Assembly (NCBI GenBank): GCA_023846275.1
Contig: CM043868.1
Coordinates: forward strand, 1,755,153 to 1,819,152
DNA: 64,000 nt
Source of the DNA: Vanilla planifolia
Lineage: Eukaryota; Streptophyta; Magnoliopsida; Asparagales; Orchidaceae
Reading direction: 5' to 3'
Position numbers and translations under genes: made by a program
Notes under the pieces: generated by a model
Told to the model about the DNA's origin: nothing
What the model saw: the letters and a program-made list of their open reading frames with translations, nothing else
The model's database searches: none
In this document: one piece after another, positions 57,201-64,000 of the stretch
How positions within the stretch are numbered: the first letter of the stretch is position 1
Layout of the letters: every line of letters begins with the position of its first letter

Positions 57201-60200
57201 ATCTCTAAGGTAACAAGAGATAAAAGATAGGATTCAAGAACGACAAAATCCATGAGCTCCATAGATAATAGAATAGACATACAAAGAAGGATCTCTAACA
57301 AATGATAAAATAATATTAGCACAATCATTGTCATGCATTAACAAACTCTCTAGAGCCTTTGGTGCCACAAGCTCAATAAACTCAAGGATAGGTCAAATAA
57401 GAGCTGGTGGGAAAATATGTTCACGAGGAATAAGTATGACAACAAAATCAACTTCTAATGGAAAAGATGGAGTAACCTTGACTTCAATAAGCTAGAGGTA
57501 AGCATGATGAACTAATCCAAAACCTTACATGAATATGTATTAGTTTGCCTAACATAATAAAGGCCATAGCTGTCCCAATACAATATGTGCAATGTTTATG
57601 GAAACAACATCACACCACAAATATAATTTGACTATACTTACAAAGGATGCACTAGACAGCTCTGGCTTACCCAGTACATGATATGATTAATTCCTTATAA
57701 GTGCACAAGAATGATTGTGAATCTTAAGGATTGGGTTCATGCTAATTAGATAAAAAAGAGAGATGATATTAACATTGAACGTTGAATTAATGATTAACTT
57801 ATATTTTTTACCAATAGATTTTTATTAAGAGTGAAAACTAGGTTAGCAACCTATAAGAAGCTGACATGAGAAAGAGTAACAAGCCTACAATCTTAGTAAT
57901 TATGATCTCCTCAAAAAATGAAACAAAATTTGCACTGACCATAATTAAAAGCTGAGGTATAAAAAGAACTGTGTATCATTACATAGCAACATGACAACTT
58001 GCACAAATATCACTTGATGGGATGGTGACGAGCACTACCACACTCCAATTGGGTACACAACAAAACTAGATTGAATTAGCACAGAAGGTTAATAAATTCT
58101 ACTAATTTTCTGTTAAGAAAAGTGGGTGATGCTAAAAATGTCTAAATAGAATCATAGGACTTGATGTTGTGATGTGGGGTTAAGCACAAAGTCTTGCAAG
58201 CCATGTGGAAGAAAAATACTTGCTTAAGTTGACAACATATCTAAGATTAAGGTGCTAAAATTCTTGAGGTGATTTGCAATTATGAAAATAATGACTAAGC
58301 TCTTTTATTTCAAGTTAATATTCTACAAAATTAACATTCAACAAACTTTGTAACCTTTTCATATGCATAACTTGTGGCTTTTCAAACAACAGAATTTGAA
58401 CACTATTGCAATATCTAAAAGATTACAAAGTTTCATAAACATTTAAGCATGTTTAGTTTGGTTAAAAGATCAAACAATGAGCATTAACTAAAAAAATCTC
58501 ATGATAATAAAAAAGTCTAATTTTACACTGATAACAACACATACAATGCTTAAGTGAAATTCATAACACAAAAATTAAGGGATTGTTGAACTACCATGCT
58601 ATTAAGTTTCATTACATTTGAAGCTCATTAATCAATACTAAGGCCAATAAGACAAAAAACTTAATGAATCAATAGAGAAAAATTTTCTTGCATTTCAAAC
58701 CAACATAACAAGTATATCAATCTATAAGATGTCTTGTTCCAAGTCCTTAAATGATGATCTTCTTTTAGAAATATGATAGTAGAATAATAAGACATGGAAT
58801 AATCAGGAAAAACTAAGATAATATAAAAAAGAAAGAGAATGTATAGGTCAAGAATCATACTCAAAGAAATGCTTTATTTCCAATTTCTTTTCTTCTCCAA
58901 GACAAGTCTTATTTTGCCTATTTTTTTCTCCCTCTTTGATAAAAGGCTCAATAACCTACTTATAATAGTACAAGAAGGGAATTTTAGTCATTTTATATGT
59001 CTTTGATAATTATTTCTCATGTGAACTATTCCAAAGTAGGTTTATGCACCTATCAATTACATGAGACATGGTAGGTGACTCGTATGGCACTTACCTTGCA
59101 TGTGGCTCATGTTTTGATATAGGCGGTGAATGTTGCACCTAACGCATTAGTAGATGCATGCATGTCATGCAACATGATCTAAGTGTGAGGTTCCATGTGC
59201 ACAGGGGTCTACCATGGCATCGATTTGTTGGGCACACTAATCTATCATGCACTAGTTTCGCCACGCTTGTCTACCGCTCGCACTAATTTGTGGAGCATTG
59301 GTTTTCCATGCGATGGTTAGCCATGAGTGCAATAGTACACGGTCAATTGCGCCTACAATGCCATGTGCACACTCTGCCACACGCTTGCCTACCGCATGTG
59401 CATTAGGCGCCCTTGCACAATATGTGCTACTTCTTGATGTATACAATGATTCTTTTTAACAATTCCGTTCACAAAAATGTCATTTTCTCCCTTAAAATCT
59501 TAATATTAAACGATTTAATTTCTTATTGGATCATAAACAAATTCATAAAACTTTTAGCACGACTGATAAGCTTTATGTTTGCAAAGTTCTAATGAGGACT
59601 CAAGTATGTTTTTTTTCATTAACCGTGGTGAGATTTCACCTTGAATGAAGCACATGACATTATCATATAACATTCCACCATTGACCCTTATTATCACGTA
59701 GTATTACAAACCTTGAAAATCTAAGAAGCATCACCAAGAACTTGCTTTTGCAAGTTTGGTTCATGAATTCCAACTAAGATTTTGATAGCAATGATCAAAC
59801 TCAAAAAAACTTCTATTCTCACTCAAAGTAGCATCTAAAGGTCTTCTAAGGATAAGATAAAGGGGTATTTATAAGGTAATGTAGCTTTCAAAGGAATCCA
59901 CAAGGAAAAATTCGAACTACTAAAAATAAAGAGGACCATTCTAAGCTACATCAAACTATTTTGGGTAATGTGAATAAACTAATCAAGGTAGTAAATGGTA
60001 GTTAGTAATAAAGTGAAACTAAACCACTAAAAGTACATTGCCTTTTATTGATCCTTTAGGATCAAAATAACACAAAACAACTAAATAACTTATGACTCAG
60101 CAACACTTATTCTACTATGTTTAGGAGCACAAAAGTAACCATGTAGCATGGAAACAATTGAAAATGACAAAGTATTTAGAGGCAGGGATGCATCAAACCA

Positions 60201-62187
60201 CTCCACATAATAAATGACGAAGGGTATGTACTTAGGTTTCTTTAAAATAAATGGCAGTATTTAAAAAATGAACATTCCCTTTTTTATGCATAAAATTATA
60301 ATAGAGGCAATGCTCCTAAGCATAACTAGGCTCAATTCACTTTGAGAGTCTATGTTATTCCAAGGCACAATTATCTAGATGTGTGGCCTTAATTGGTAAG
60401 CATAAAACGAAGTTTCGGCTTATAAAACAATGCATAATTACCAATGGGAGATATAGTTTTTGCTTGAACACAAAACATTGTAAACATTGGTCCTTTGAAT
60501 GCTTTTTTGCACAAAGCATTATTCAGAGTGTTTTGTGCATACACAATTTTGAAGTTAGTTGGTTTGATACACTTGAAGGTTTGATTTCAAATTTAAAGGC
60601 TGTGAAAACTAAATCTTTGGACATTGCCATTAAATTGGACATTCAGGCAACTATATGGTTAATACGGAATTAATGGAACGCTAGAATCTGTATAGGGATC
60701 AACTAGAGTGCAATCTGGCAGAGTTAAGGTGGCTGACAGATTAAATTGGACTTGCAGGGGGAGCAGCATTGATTGAAGTGTAGTAGCTATGGGTAATGGG
60801 GTATAAACTTTAGATGGTGGCATTGAACGCAGTTGATTTGAGGTTGCTGTAGCATTCTGTTTGAATACTGGCTCCGGTTGCATAATAATGGCAGAGCTAG
60901 AACTGGGAAGACATTCATTTTGTTGATTTTAGCAGGAAATGTAAATCAAGCTGGGATGATTTATAAAATCTCAGAGGAAGAAGGATAGTGCCTACATTAT
61001 TGTATTTTTAGATGGCTTTAAAATGACGTTTCACTGAGGAAAAGAGGAACAAAGAGAAGGTTACAGAACCTTCAAAGAGTAAAAGATTTGAATGTTTTGA
61101 ATGGTTGAGGGCAAAAGATTTGGAGGTCACCTGCTAACACATTTGATATGTATTAGTCATTATGTCAGTGTAATGGTGTACTTGATTTTGGTGAAATAAA
61201 ATTAGCATAGTCCATTATTTTCTGCAAAAAAAATTACCTTATGGTATGCACAATAGGATTCTAGATACGAGTCACCATGTCTGGTTTAGTAAATGTCCCG
61301 ATATAATATCACAAAAAAGATGAATTTCAAATATCATCCACAAGTAAATGCAATCTCATGAGTGGTTCAACAAATTGCCTTCTTTCAAGTACAAACTATT
61401 TCCTAGTTTCCTTTAAAAAATTAAATTCTGTAGATATTTACCAACATGGTCTTTTAGTAGTTTCAGATGGATGCATAATGCTTGGGAGGAATATTGATAG
61501 CTTTGTCTGTTTAATTCCCTTGATATCCTGTTTATTCAGCTGTTGGCATGAGCTGGATGTCACTTATTTGATATGCCACTCATTTAGGTTTTAAATGATG
61601 GAGTATTTGAACATTAGACCTCTCTCAAGCCATTAAAAAATTTGTAATGTCTAGCATTCAGAGAAAATAACCTACTGGATGTGCAAGGAAGAATGGTTTA
61701 CTGACACATTCAAAAAAAAGATATTTTATTTCCAAATTATACATTGTATTTTGATTATTTGAGTGTTGGAAGCTGTTCTAGAGATTCTCATTGATCAATA
61801 CATGTTCCACGGACATGCCTTTGCGTCCTGAGGGTAGAAAGCCAGAACATTTAACAGAGACCATCCAACAAAACAAAAAATCATCCTCAAGGAATGTGCT
61901 ACACCCGCTGGTGGTTCAGCTCAACAAGGTTAACTTAAAACATATTTAAGTCTGCTATTATTCTGGATTCATGAATTCATTTCATCTACGGGTTTTAATA
62001 AGCACTTCCCCACCCTTGGAATTAATTTAGTACCTACAATAAGAACAACAATATATGGATGTTCTCACAGATCTGACTTCATAAGGTAATGTTTGTGGTT
62101 TTCAAAATAACAAATGATAATCCTGTCAGATCCTCAAATGGACAACACTGAATAATAAATAGCAATTCAAGGCATGGCAAAATAGTT

Positions 62188-62247
<60 letters not shown>

Positions 62248-62464
62248 GAAAGTTATAAGCTCTGTTCAAGAACCTTGGGTCTCTTTTTTAGAAGACAGGA
62301 CTAATACAAAAAAAGTACATGTTACTTTTTAAATAAGATATTAATGGTATCTAACACTAAGGAAAGAGTTAATAGTACCGGTGCAAAAATCGCCTCAAAC
62401 ATTTGACGACCTATCTGTATCTTCTCGCCACCAGAAATTGCAACATGCCCATTAGACCAAGTTC
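18033..62464 (-). CDS. LACTB2-like: LACTB2-type metallo-beta-lactamase-fold hydrolase, 3' part, six exons across 44 kb
   Basis: Six minus-strand exons join in frame to the last ~222 residues of a plant homologue of LACTB2, an MBL-fold metallohydrolase (animal LACTB2 is an endoribonuclease; the plant substrate is not known to me). In order: strand region with SGGEKI; PGHTDGH (metal His, split over an intron); TGDHCVG (bridging Asp); GSAVLDVTGGG; DYFQTTYKFLEL; PMHGRINLWP (metal His); winged helix starting HRRDREQ; LPKAFSLEKFQ; hydrophobic C-terminal segment and TAA. All five introns (14006, 13894, 8576, 394 and 6891 bp) are GT..AG, with phases 0, 2, 0, 2, 0. The frame is open through every exon and the metal ligands are kept, so this looks like a functional gene and not a processed copy. 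The 5' exons with HxHxDH lie past the right edge. Transcription runs toward the P450 array, which begins 2.4 kb beyond the stop. Confidence 0.92.
18213..19259. other. Intron segment, nothing recognised
   Basis: This is the 3'-most kilobase of the 6.9-kb last intron, between the final acceptor and the copia fragment. It is AT-rich with short open frames only; no protein motif or RNA gene was recognised. Confidence 0.6.
19260..20400 (+). mobile_element. Ty1-copia relic: gag and protease
   Basis: With frameshifts, the plus strand reads as copia gag followed by protease. It includes NNMVISWLVNSITNEI and ENFLLYNTAYHNFIQ, then GFNKNLDNVQGYVLGMKLLP and IQEVF, a decayed CDHCWKVG zinc knuckle near 19855, EQLEVLQKIFSQQ, a protease active site read as LIIDTSTFD, and LHVPNLNHDLLFINKLTSNK. 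The order matches plant copia gag-pol. Integrase, RT and LTRs do not follow, because LINE sequence begins within ~50 bp. Many stops; dead. It lies antisense to the host gene within its last intron. Confidence 0.85.
20430..20900 (+). mobile_element. LINE ORF2 fragment: C-terminal part of reverse transcriptase
   Basis: In the plus frame near 20485, VLSIPKDVLKKIAKVCARFM, then HKWTIAK, LMHLSGLGALYELVINKVHI. This is the region after the RT catalytic core of plant LINEs (the 'lPk.vlkki...c..F.W.g' and 'GGLG..dl' pattern). The frame breaks repeatedly after ~20670; the right limit is not clear. It abuts a minus-strand LINE. Confidence 0.7.
20900..23700 (-). mobile_element. LINE relic: ORF1, endonuclease and part of RT
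   Basis: Read right to left on the minus strand. ORF1 (about 23700-23100) resembles the plant LINE DUF4283/zinc-knuckle protein: FCRFLVEVDIDCSFPTRM, IGENLIEIDVDYEFIP, then a degenerate knuckle ending AHVVSTCP. ORF2 follows: endonuclease start (PHILALNVKGWL... LHNSDI, ~22760), endonuclease end (PFIMCNGSWMC, ~22160; DLAKSNFFFKFKNSK and FKEVVATMSSLPQSKDS, ~22000), then RT pieces with SLTDNVHLVTKLV near 21230 and IHQGCPP near 20965 (the RT 'RQGCP' motif). Frameshifts and stops throughout; dead. It has the same orientation as the host gene. Confidence 0.8.
23701..25103. other. Intron segment, possible LINE 5' remnant
   Basis: Adjacent to the LINE ORF1 relic and probably containing its 5' part, but no clear motif is readable. 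The plus-strand frame at 24293-24478 starts from a non-ATG codon, is basic and low-complexity, and is not recognised. The part closest to exon e is ordinary AT-rich intron. Confidence 0.5.
25104..25278 (-). CDS. LACTB2-like: LACTB2-like gene, exon e (winged-helix domain)
   Basis: 175 nt with acceptor 'attgcag' and donor AAG|gtaatg. After completing Lys it reads HRRDREQAILEAIENGAQTL, YDIVAAVYADVD and SNVRLHVDHLSYQDKLPK. This is the C-terminal winged-helix domain found in LACTB2 proteins after the MBL fold. The 394-bp intron separating it from exon d is the only short intron in the gene. Confidence 0.94.
25279..25672 (-). other. Short intron of the LACTB2-like gene
   Basis: This 394-bp intron between exons d and e is phase 2, with GT..AG ends (gtatgc ... 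ttaattgcag). It contains no recognisable insert, in contrast to the other introns. Confidence 0.85.
25673..25782 (-). CDS. LACTB2-like: LACTB2-like gene, exon d (PMHG exon)
   Basis: 110 nt with acceptor 'tttgcag' and donor GAA|gtatgc. It encodes DYFQTTYKFLELFPRVL, then IPMHGRINLWPERMLCGYL and two bases of a split Lys codon (AA|A). PMHG carries the last zinc-binding histidine of the MBL fold. Confidence 0.94.
27662..27842. repeat. Degenerate 'aattcttttgaattcactcc' minisatellite
   Basis: Short variants of GAATTC/AATTCTTTTGAATTC alternate with ACTCCAAATT-type spacers about every 20-30 bp over ~180 bp. Units are strongly diverged in length and sequence, so this is an old tandem repeat and not a recent expansion. 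Confidence 0.6.
27960..28400. repeat. GC-richer patch rich in GCATG/TGCA words, probable unidentified repeat
   Basis: Embedded in AT-rich intron, this segment is visibly GC-richer, with many GCATG, TGCATG and TGTGCA words and several CpGs. A compositionally similar patch lies at 59050-59430. No protein was recognised in the overlapping frames (28039-28263, 28124-28336). It may be LTR or other noncoding repeat sequence. Confidence 0.35.
34359..34404 (-). CDS. LACTB2-like: LACTB2-like gene, exon c (46-nt microexon)
   Basis: 46 nt between acceptor 'ggctcag' and donor AAG|gtaatt. The first base completes the split Gly codon (GG|C) from exon b, then FGSAVLDVTGGGKMK. An alternative acceptor 9 nt inside (ggcag) would give the same phase but delete three residues (Gly-Phe-Gly-Ser becoming Gly-Ala). 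The longer form keeps the VGxGSAVLD pattern of plant homologues and is preferred. Confidence 0.9.
34405..36409. other. Intron segment, nothing recognised
   Basis: Very AT-rich intron sequence between exon c and the gypsy relic. No motif, RNA gene or repeat structure was recognised. Confidence 0.6.
36410..38130 (+). mobile_element. Ty3-gypsy relic: RT end, RNase H, integrase start
   Basis: The plus strand reads, across frames, LREYNMKLYP...VFGASYKFLGYII (RT, ~36510-36590), KNWTECKNAFQ with a stop then LKKCLAKPPNLNSPKEGE (RNase H, ~36760-36850), IELIPKTTIKAQLLADFLS (~37130-37185), YVDGA (second RNase H, ~37240), the linker NALRKENVQVDELPKGLVQ (~37705), and GSHTRGRALALRVIWEE (integrase H2C2 region, ~38040-38095). 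Domain order and motifs match plant gypsy pol. Multiple stops and a tandem duplication show it is dead. Gag, protease, integrase core and LTRs were not identified. It lies antisense to the host gene. Confidence 0.85.
37355..37699 (+). repeat. Tandem duplication (~175-bp period) inside the gypsy RNase H
   Basis: 37355-37524 is repeated at 37533-37699. Both copies begin 'aagta(c/t)gaag(c/t)tgtaact' and end 'attgattaggtagttt'. They differ by scattered substitutions and small indels (for example 'gtacacaatgactcagctgg' against 'gtatacaatagacagctgg'), so the duplication occurred well after the element died but is not recent. Confidence 0.9.
38131..40600. other. Intron segment, probable unidentified repeat DNA
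   Basis: About 2.5 kb between the gypsy and LINE relics. Part may be gypsy remainder, since it follows the integrase start directly, but no further pol motif is readable. The frame at 39813-40016 (+) is unrecognised. Confidence 0.5.
40670..43760 (+). mobile_element. LINE relic: ORF1, endonuclease and RT start
   Basis: ORF1 has an open stretch (40771-41217): PFKLTLIGKFLHGRPNMEFL, VGLLDNWHVPLRFSLKLEYQ and DFQMGVLKWHPEFL are the plant LINE DUF4283 pattern, and ORF1 continues after a frameshift with NPLKVDAITINLTRSHVAQV. ORF2 endonuclease follows at about 42120-42660: WNI*GAFSS, SFVYAKRSFIDKRALW, WLVGGGHV, LNFTSNQFTWSRKEKRSRL. RT begins with FHTMVKEKQRKLSIQRIKNA (~43080) and NIFFYKNCWSTILDNVYEIV, FTSVYIILILKIDCPISFDN, FRLICLCNLIQKILSKLLA (~43370-43590). 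The relic breaks off before the YADD active site. It lies antisense to the host gene. Confidence 0.9.
43874..43918. repeat. 15-bp unit repeated three times
   Basis: Three consecutive copies of AATCAGTGCCTTCAC (with one A and two T substitutions in total). A small tandem expansion just past the truncated end of the LINE. Confidence 0.85.
43919..48298. other. Intron segment, nothing firmly recognised
   Basis: About 4.4 kb leading to exon b. The longest frames (46538-46846, 46884-47081, 47391-47654, all +) begin at non-ATG codons and show no family motif I can name. Decayed repeat DNA is likely. Confidence 0.5.
48299..48372 (-). CDS. LACTB2-like: LACTB2-like gene, exon b (metal-site exon)
   Basis: 74 nt with acceptor 'catag' and donor GTAGG|gtgagt. 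It encodes GHTDGHFSLLHLN and, after a short linker, LITGDHCV plus two bases of the next codon. It supplies the His of the PGHT motif and the bridging Asp of GDH, both required for the dinuclear zinc site in this fold. It lies only ~320 bp from the end of a copia relic, between introns of ~14 kb on each side, so gene finders could easily miss it. Confidence 0.93.
48690..52750 (-). mobile_element. Ty1-copia relic, near-complete domain order
   Basis: Read right to left on the minus strand. Gag (52710-52336): GELTTTQYFNMLIRNWLQFD, FKFF-like KIYKFFISFIK and the knuckle WCDHCKIAGY. Protease region (~52200-51600) ends near LNLDCNLLYISKLIK. GAG-pre-integrase (51581-51351): GIYLFKVDP and YWLGYLNFLYLK. 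Integrase (~51300-51060): SSHQFSMIHSDI, NNLVGVRWYISFVDNCT. RT (~50190-49280): PTNINEVLKILE, IDYQEIFTLV, KHSPKNMIDDDIILTRDNVK, LKEIIAKEFEIKI. RNase H (~49140-48700): RSAIGYYSYLWDNLVT, ILVESLMTL, CDNQVTINISKSPKHHEK, YAPTKLQTANILTQDLSRKT. Stops and frameshifts throughout; no LTRs recognised. It has the same orientation as the host gene. Confidence 0.9.
51838..52228 (-). repeat. 195-bp near-identical tandem duplication in copia protease region
   Basis: 51838-52033 and 52033-52228 are direct copies with a period of 195 bp. I noticed only two substitutions (AAAGTTGTTT against AAAGATGTTT; TTTTTAAGCC against TTTTTGAGCC). The unit covers the start of the decayed protease region. The high identity in an otherwise heavily mutated element means the duplication is much younger than the insertion. 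Confidence 0.95.
52751..54839. other. Intron segment, possible repeat remnants
   Basis: No clear 5' LTR of the copia relic was found here. A short plus-strand reading at ~54242 (starting MDEVFEEQEITLPSANEKYT, then a Lys-rich tail) resembles no family I can name. The frame 53745-54068 (+) is unrecognised. Confidence 0.45.
54840..55215 (+). repeat. Diverged dispersed repeat, copy A
   Basis: Shares an ordered set of words with 59620-59965 in the same orientation: 'aa(a/g)catcaacaagaac', 'cttttg.aaggttt', 'tctattctcactcaa..tagcatcta', 'cctccaagaaaacgacataggggta.tta.aaggataa' and 'gccacaa'. The two copies are strongly diverged. They could be LTRs of one old element (~4.8 kb apart) or two dispersed copies; no coding domain was recognised between them. 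Confidence 0.5.
55216..58999. other. Intron segment, AT-rich, no protein motif recognised
   Basis: This segment contains the 22-bp minisatellite described separately and a region around 55670-56300 rich in CGTA/GTAC/TACGA words. The frame 57149-57334 (-) is hydrophobic, starts from a non-ATG codon, and is not recognised. Confidence 0.5.
56153..56253. repeat. 22-bp minisatellite, about 4.6 units
   Basis: Units at 56153-56174, 56175-56196, 56197-56218 and 56219-56240 plus a partial at 56241-56253 follow the consensus GTACGAGTACATTATATCCT+TC. Adjacent units differ by one to three bases. Confidence 0.92.
59050..59430. repeat. Second GC-richer patch rich in CATG/TGCA words
   Basis: Local GC-richer block with repeated CCATG, TGTGCA, GCATG and near-repeats such as 'cacgcttg(t/c)ctaccgc' (at ~59262 and ~59382) and 'gcactaattt'/'gcactagttt'. 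It resembles the patch at 27960-28400 in composition. The minus frame at 59252-59446 is not a recognised protein. Confidence 0.4.
59620..59965 (+). repeat. Diverged dispersed repeat, copy B
   Basis: Partner of 54840-55215 in the same orientation, sharing 'gaagcatcaccaagaac', 'tctattctcactcaaagtag', 'catctaaaggtcttctaagg', 'ataaaggggtatttataagg' and 'aatccacaa'. Identity looks low, so the age is high. Confidence 0.5.
59966..60374. other. Intron segment, nothing recognised
   Basis: About 400 bp of AT-rich sequence between the dispersed repeat and the LINE tail. No motif seen. Confidence 0.5.
60375..61235 (+). mobile_element. 5'-truncated LINE: ORF2 zinc-binding C terminus and 3' tail
   Basis: The plus frame 60383-60673 ends with LDIAIKLDIQATIWLIRN and then, after a stop, WNARI: the end of the zf-RVT/C-terminal domain of plant LINE ORF2 ('.A.iWlIWneRNarif'). 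Upstream, SFCLNTKHCKHWSFECFFAQ resembles the Cys/His cluster (CxxC...H.FF.C). Sequence to ~61235 would be the 3' UTR, ending at an A run (GCAAAAAAAATT, ~61222). A lone 3' end is the usual result of incomplete LINE reverse transcription. Confidence 0.65.
61236..62378. other. Intron segment next to exon a, includes (AT)n
   Basis: Intron following exon a. Apart from the (AT)n tract no feature was recognised; the frame 61358-61594 (+) starts at an ATG but shows no family motif. Confidence 0.55.
62193..62244. repeat. (AT)26 microsatellite
   Basis: Uninterrupted AT dinucleotides over 52 bp, in the intron 135 bp downstream (in gene sense) of the exon a donor. Such tracts are length-variable, so the count in the assembly may not be exact. 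Confidence 0.97.
62379..62464 (-). CDS. LACTB2-like: LACTB2-like gene, exon a (first exon visible)
   Basis: Reads GTWSNGHVAISGGEKIQIG then RQMFEAIFAP. The exon ends CCG|gtac, exactly before the Gly-His of the metal motif. The chosen acceptor, 'gatag' just right of 62464, leaves two bases (GA) to complete a codon begun in the upstream exon. The pyrimidine tract there is weak, and the frame stays open ~24 nt further upstream before a stop, so the 5' border is the least certain of all exon borders. Confidence 0.85.
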
Positions 62465-64000
62465 CTATCATGTTTATTTCAATAGTAATGCAATGTTAGC
62501 TATAGAGAATATCACATACAATATGGAAAAGGAACCATGGTATTCTTATAGTGATTATTCATTCCAAACTAACACCATTTGTTAATGGCATATTAATCAA
62601 AGGTTTTGAAAACTACTTTTTAACTTCAAACTATATGTATATTCTATCTTAGCTTCACCTTAATCAGATGTAGAGAAATTTGGACTATAACACTAGAAAC
62701 AATTGCATGATTATAGAAAGAATATGCAAATACTATAAGAGCTAAATGTCTCTTTGAAACTTCAAGAATTTTGAAATCTTGTTAAGGTGGTCTTCATAAA
62801 TCTATCAAAGATGGGTCCTGGTAAGCACCCTGTCACCAAGACTTCTAATTTCTGAAATTTATAAGGCAAATTAAAACAAAACATCCAAGACTCATGGTTT
62901 ATTAAATGATAAATAGGACTTTGCTATTACTCAAGCTGGTTTTAATAGGAAGAACAAAAACAGTGCAAGGCGAAAAAGGGCTACAGTAGTCAAATAATTT
63001 CAAGTCTATATTGCCTGATTTTATGAAAAGCTCCACTTCAATAGTTACAATGAGTAATAAGACAGTTAAAAATAAACAAAGCTCAATTCCTCAATGGAAG
63101 CATTGCCACAATTAGCACTTTATCAAATCATGTAAGCAATAAATCATATAAGCAATTGCACATGATAGGTGTAAAGCTGGCAAGTGAATTCAAGCATATT
63201 CTACATAAATGTTACAACATGTAAATATATTTTTGTTGTTGTATTTTGTGTTCAGTTATATTCAATTAAAATCATTACTTTGACAAAGTTAGCCGAGCTG
63301 CACAAAAGTGGCATTTCCAAATATTGTGGAGTAAAGAGACTGCAAAAAGTGTAGTATGAATCATTTTTTGGTTGGATAAGAAAAAGACAAGCAATTACTA
63401 ATCAACCCAGACTGAGAGAGCTATGGAGATATATGGATATATTGTTAGAAGTATAGCATTGCATTGAAGTTCTTTCCTTTACGAGATTGATTAAATCCTT
63501 TACTCTACATATGCTAGTTTGCTAAACTTCCATTAAATTTTTACAATTCAACTTTAGCATCAATAGTATCCATGGCCAAAGCCACCAGAATTCCTAAAGA
63601 ATAACTGAATTTTATGACAACCAATTTTTCATAGAATATCATTCAATATAAAGCTTTATAATCATACTAGACTCGATCTGCTTGAACAGGCTGAGCACGC
63701 TGCCCAATTGTCCATATTCACCTTCCAGCCATACTCCAAACATTATTATCATTCTGCACCTTGGACATTCACATGCAAACTATCATTTAATTACTGAGTG
63801 AGTGTTTTGCCCAAATATCCATATTGTGCTCCAAATCAATGAGGTAAAATATACCAAAGCTTCATTCTTAGAATGTCCAAAGCCTCCACAAGGACATTAA
63901 GATCATTGAATATAGAGATCATCATTTCTTGCATGGCGTGAAGTTAATCACTTTTTTGCCGCAACAAAACTCGCCTCCATATCAATAATTGAAAAGCCCT
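62465..64000. other. Upstream intron of the LACTB2-like gene, no further exon seen
   Basis: I searched the minus strand for the HxHxDH exon and for other family motifs up to the window edge and found none. The stretch is AT-rich and has no recognised repeat, so the next upstream exon is probably beyond 64000. Confidence 0.55.

Noticed and set aside
59252..59446. Minus-strand frame rich in Ala/His/Arg
   Set aside because: Also a product of the local GC-richer repeat; no motif and no continuation outside the patch.
60659..60883. 74-residue minus-strand frame (Pro/Thr/Leu-rich)
   Set aside because: It is antisense to the LINE 3' tail and has no homology that I recognise.

Overview
The window is nuclear DNA from a plant with a large, repeat-rich genome. 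It is AT-rich, has almost no long open frames, and contains plant-type Ty1-copia, Ty3-gypsy and LINE relics, a gene with introns up to about 14 kb, and a CYP71-clan P450 gene tail. Introns this long filled with decayed retroelements fit a gymnosperm best. That placement is an inference, and the species cannot be named from the sequence.

Positions 1-15637 are a head-to-tail tandem array with a 1608-bp period (about 9.7 units, running off the left edge). Each unit carries the last ~90 codons of a cytochrome P450 (PERF and heme-cysteine motifs) plus about 1.3 kb of its downstream DNA. No copy has the rest of a P450, all complete copies share the same damaging change in the heme motif (Gly to Arg), and the left-most copy has an added stop codon. 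Internal units are nearly identical; the two edge units differ more.

From 18033 to at least 62464 the minus strand carries the 3' part of one real gene, encoding a metallo-beta-lactamase-fold hydrolase of the plant LACTB2 type. I found six exons by reading the reverse strand: 62379-62464, 48299-48372, 34359-34404, 25673-25782, 25104-25278 and 18033-18212. All five internal introns have GT..AG borders, the reading phase is kept across every junction, and the joined product carries the PGHTDGH, GDH and PMHG metal-site motifs, a winged-helix domain and a C-terminal hydrophobic segment ending in a stop. The 5' exons, with the HxHxDH motif, lie beyond the right edge.

The introns hold most of the remaining content. 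Intron 18213-25103 has a copia gag-protease fragment (+), a LINE reverse-transcriptase tail (+) and a LINE ORF1/endonuclease/RT relic (-). Intron 34405-48298 has a gypsy RT/RNase H/integrase relic (+) with an internal tandem duplication, and a LINE ORF1/endonuclease/RT relic (+). Intron 48373-62378 has an almost full-order copia relic (-; gag, protease, integrase, RT, RNase H) with a 195-bp duplication, a LINE 3' tail (+), a 22-bp minisatellite and an (AT)n tract. All these elements are broken by stops and frameshifts. No tRNA, rRNA or CRISPR was seen.
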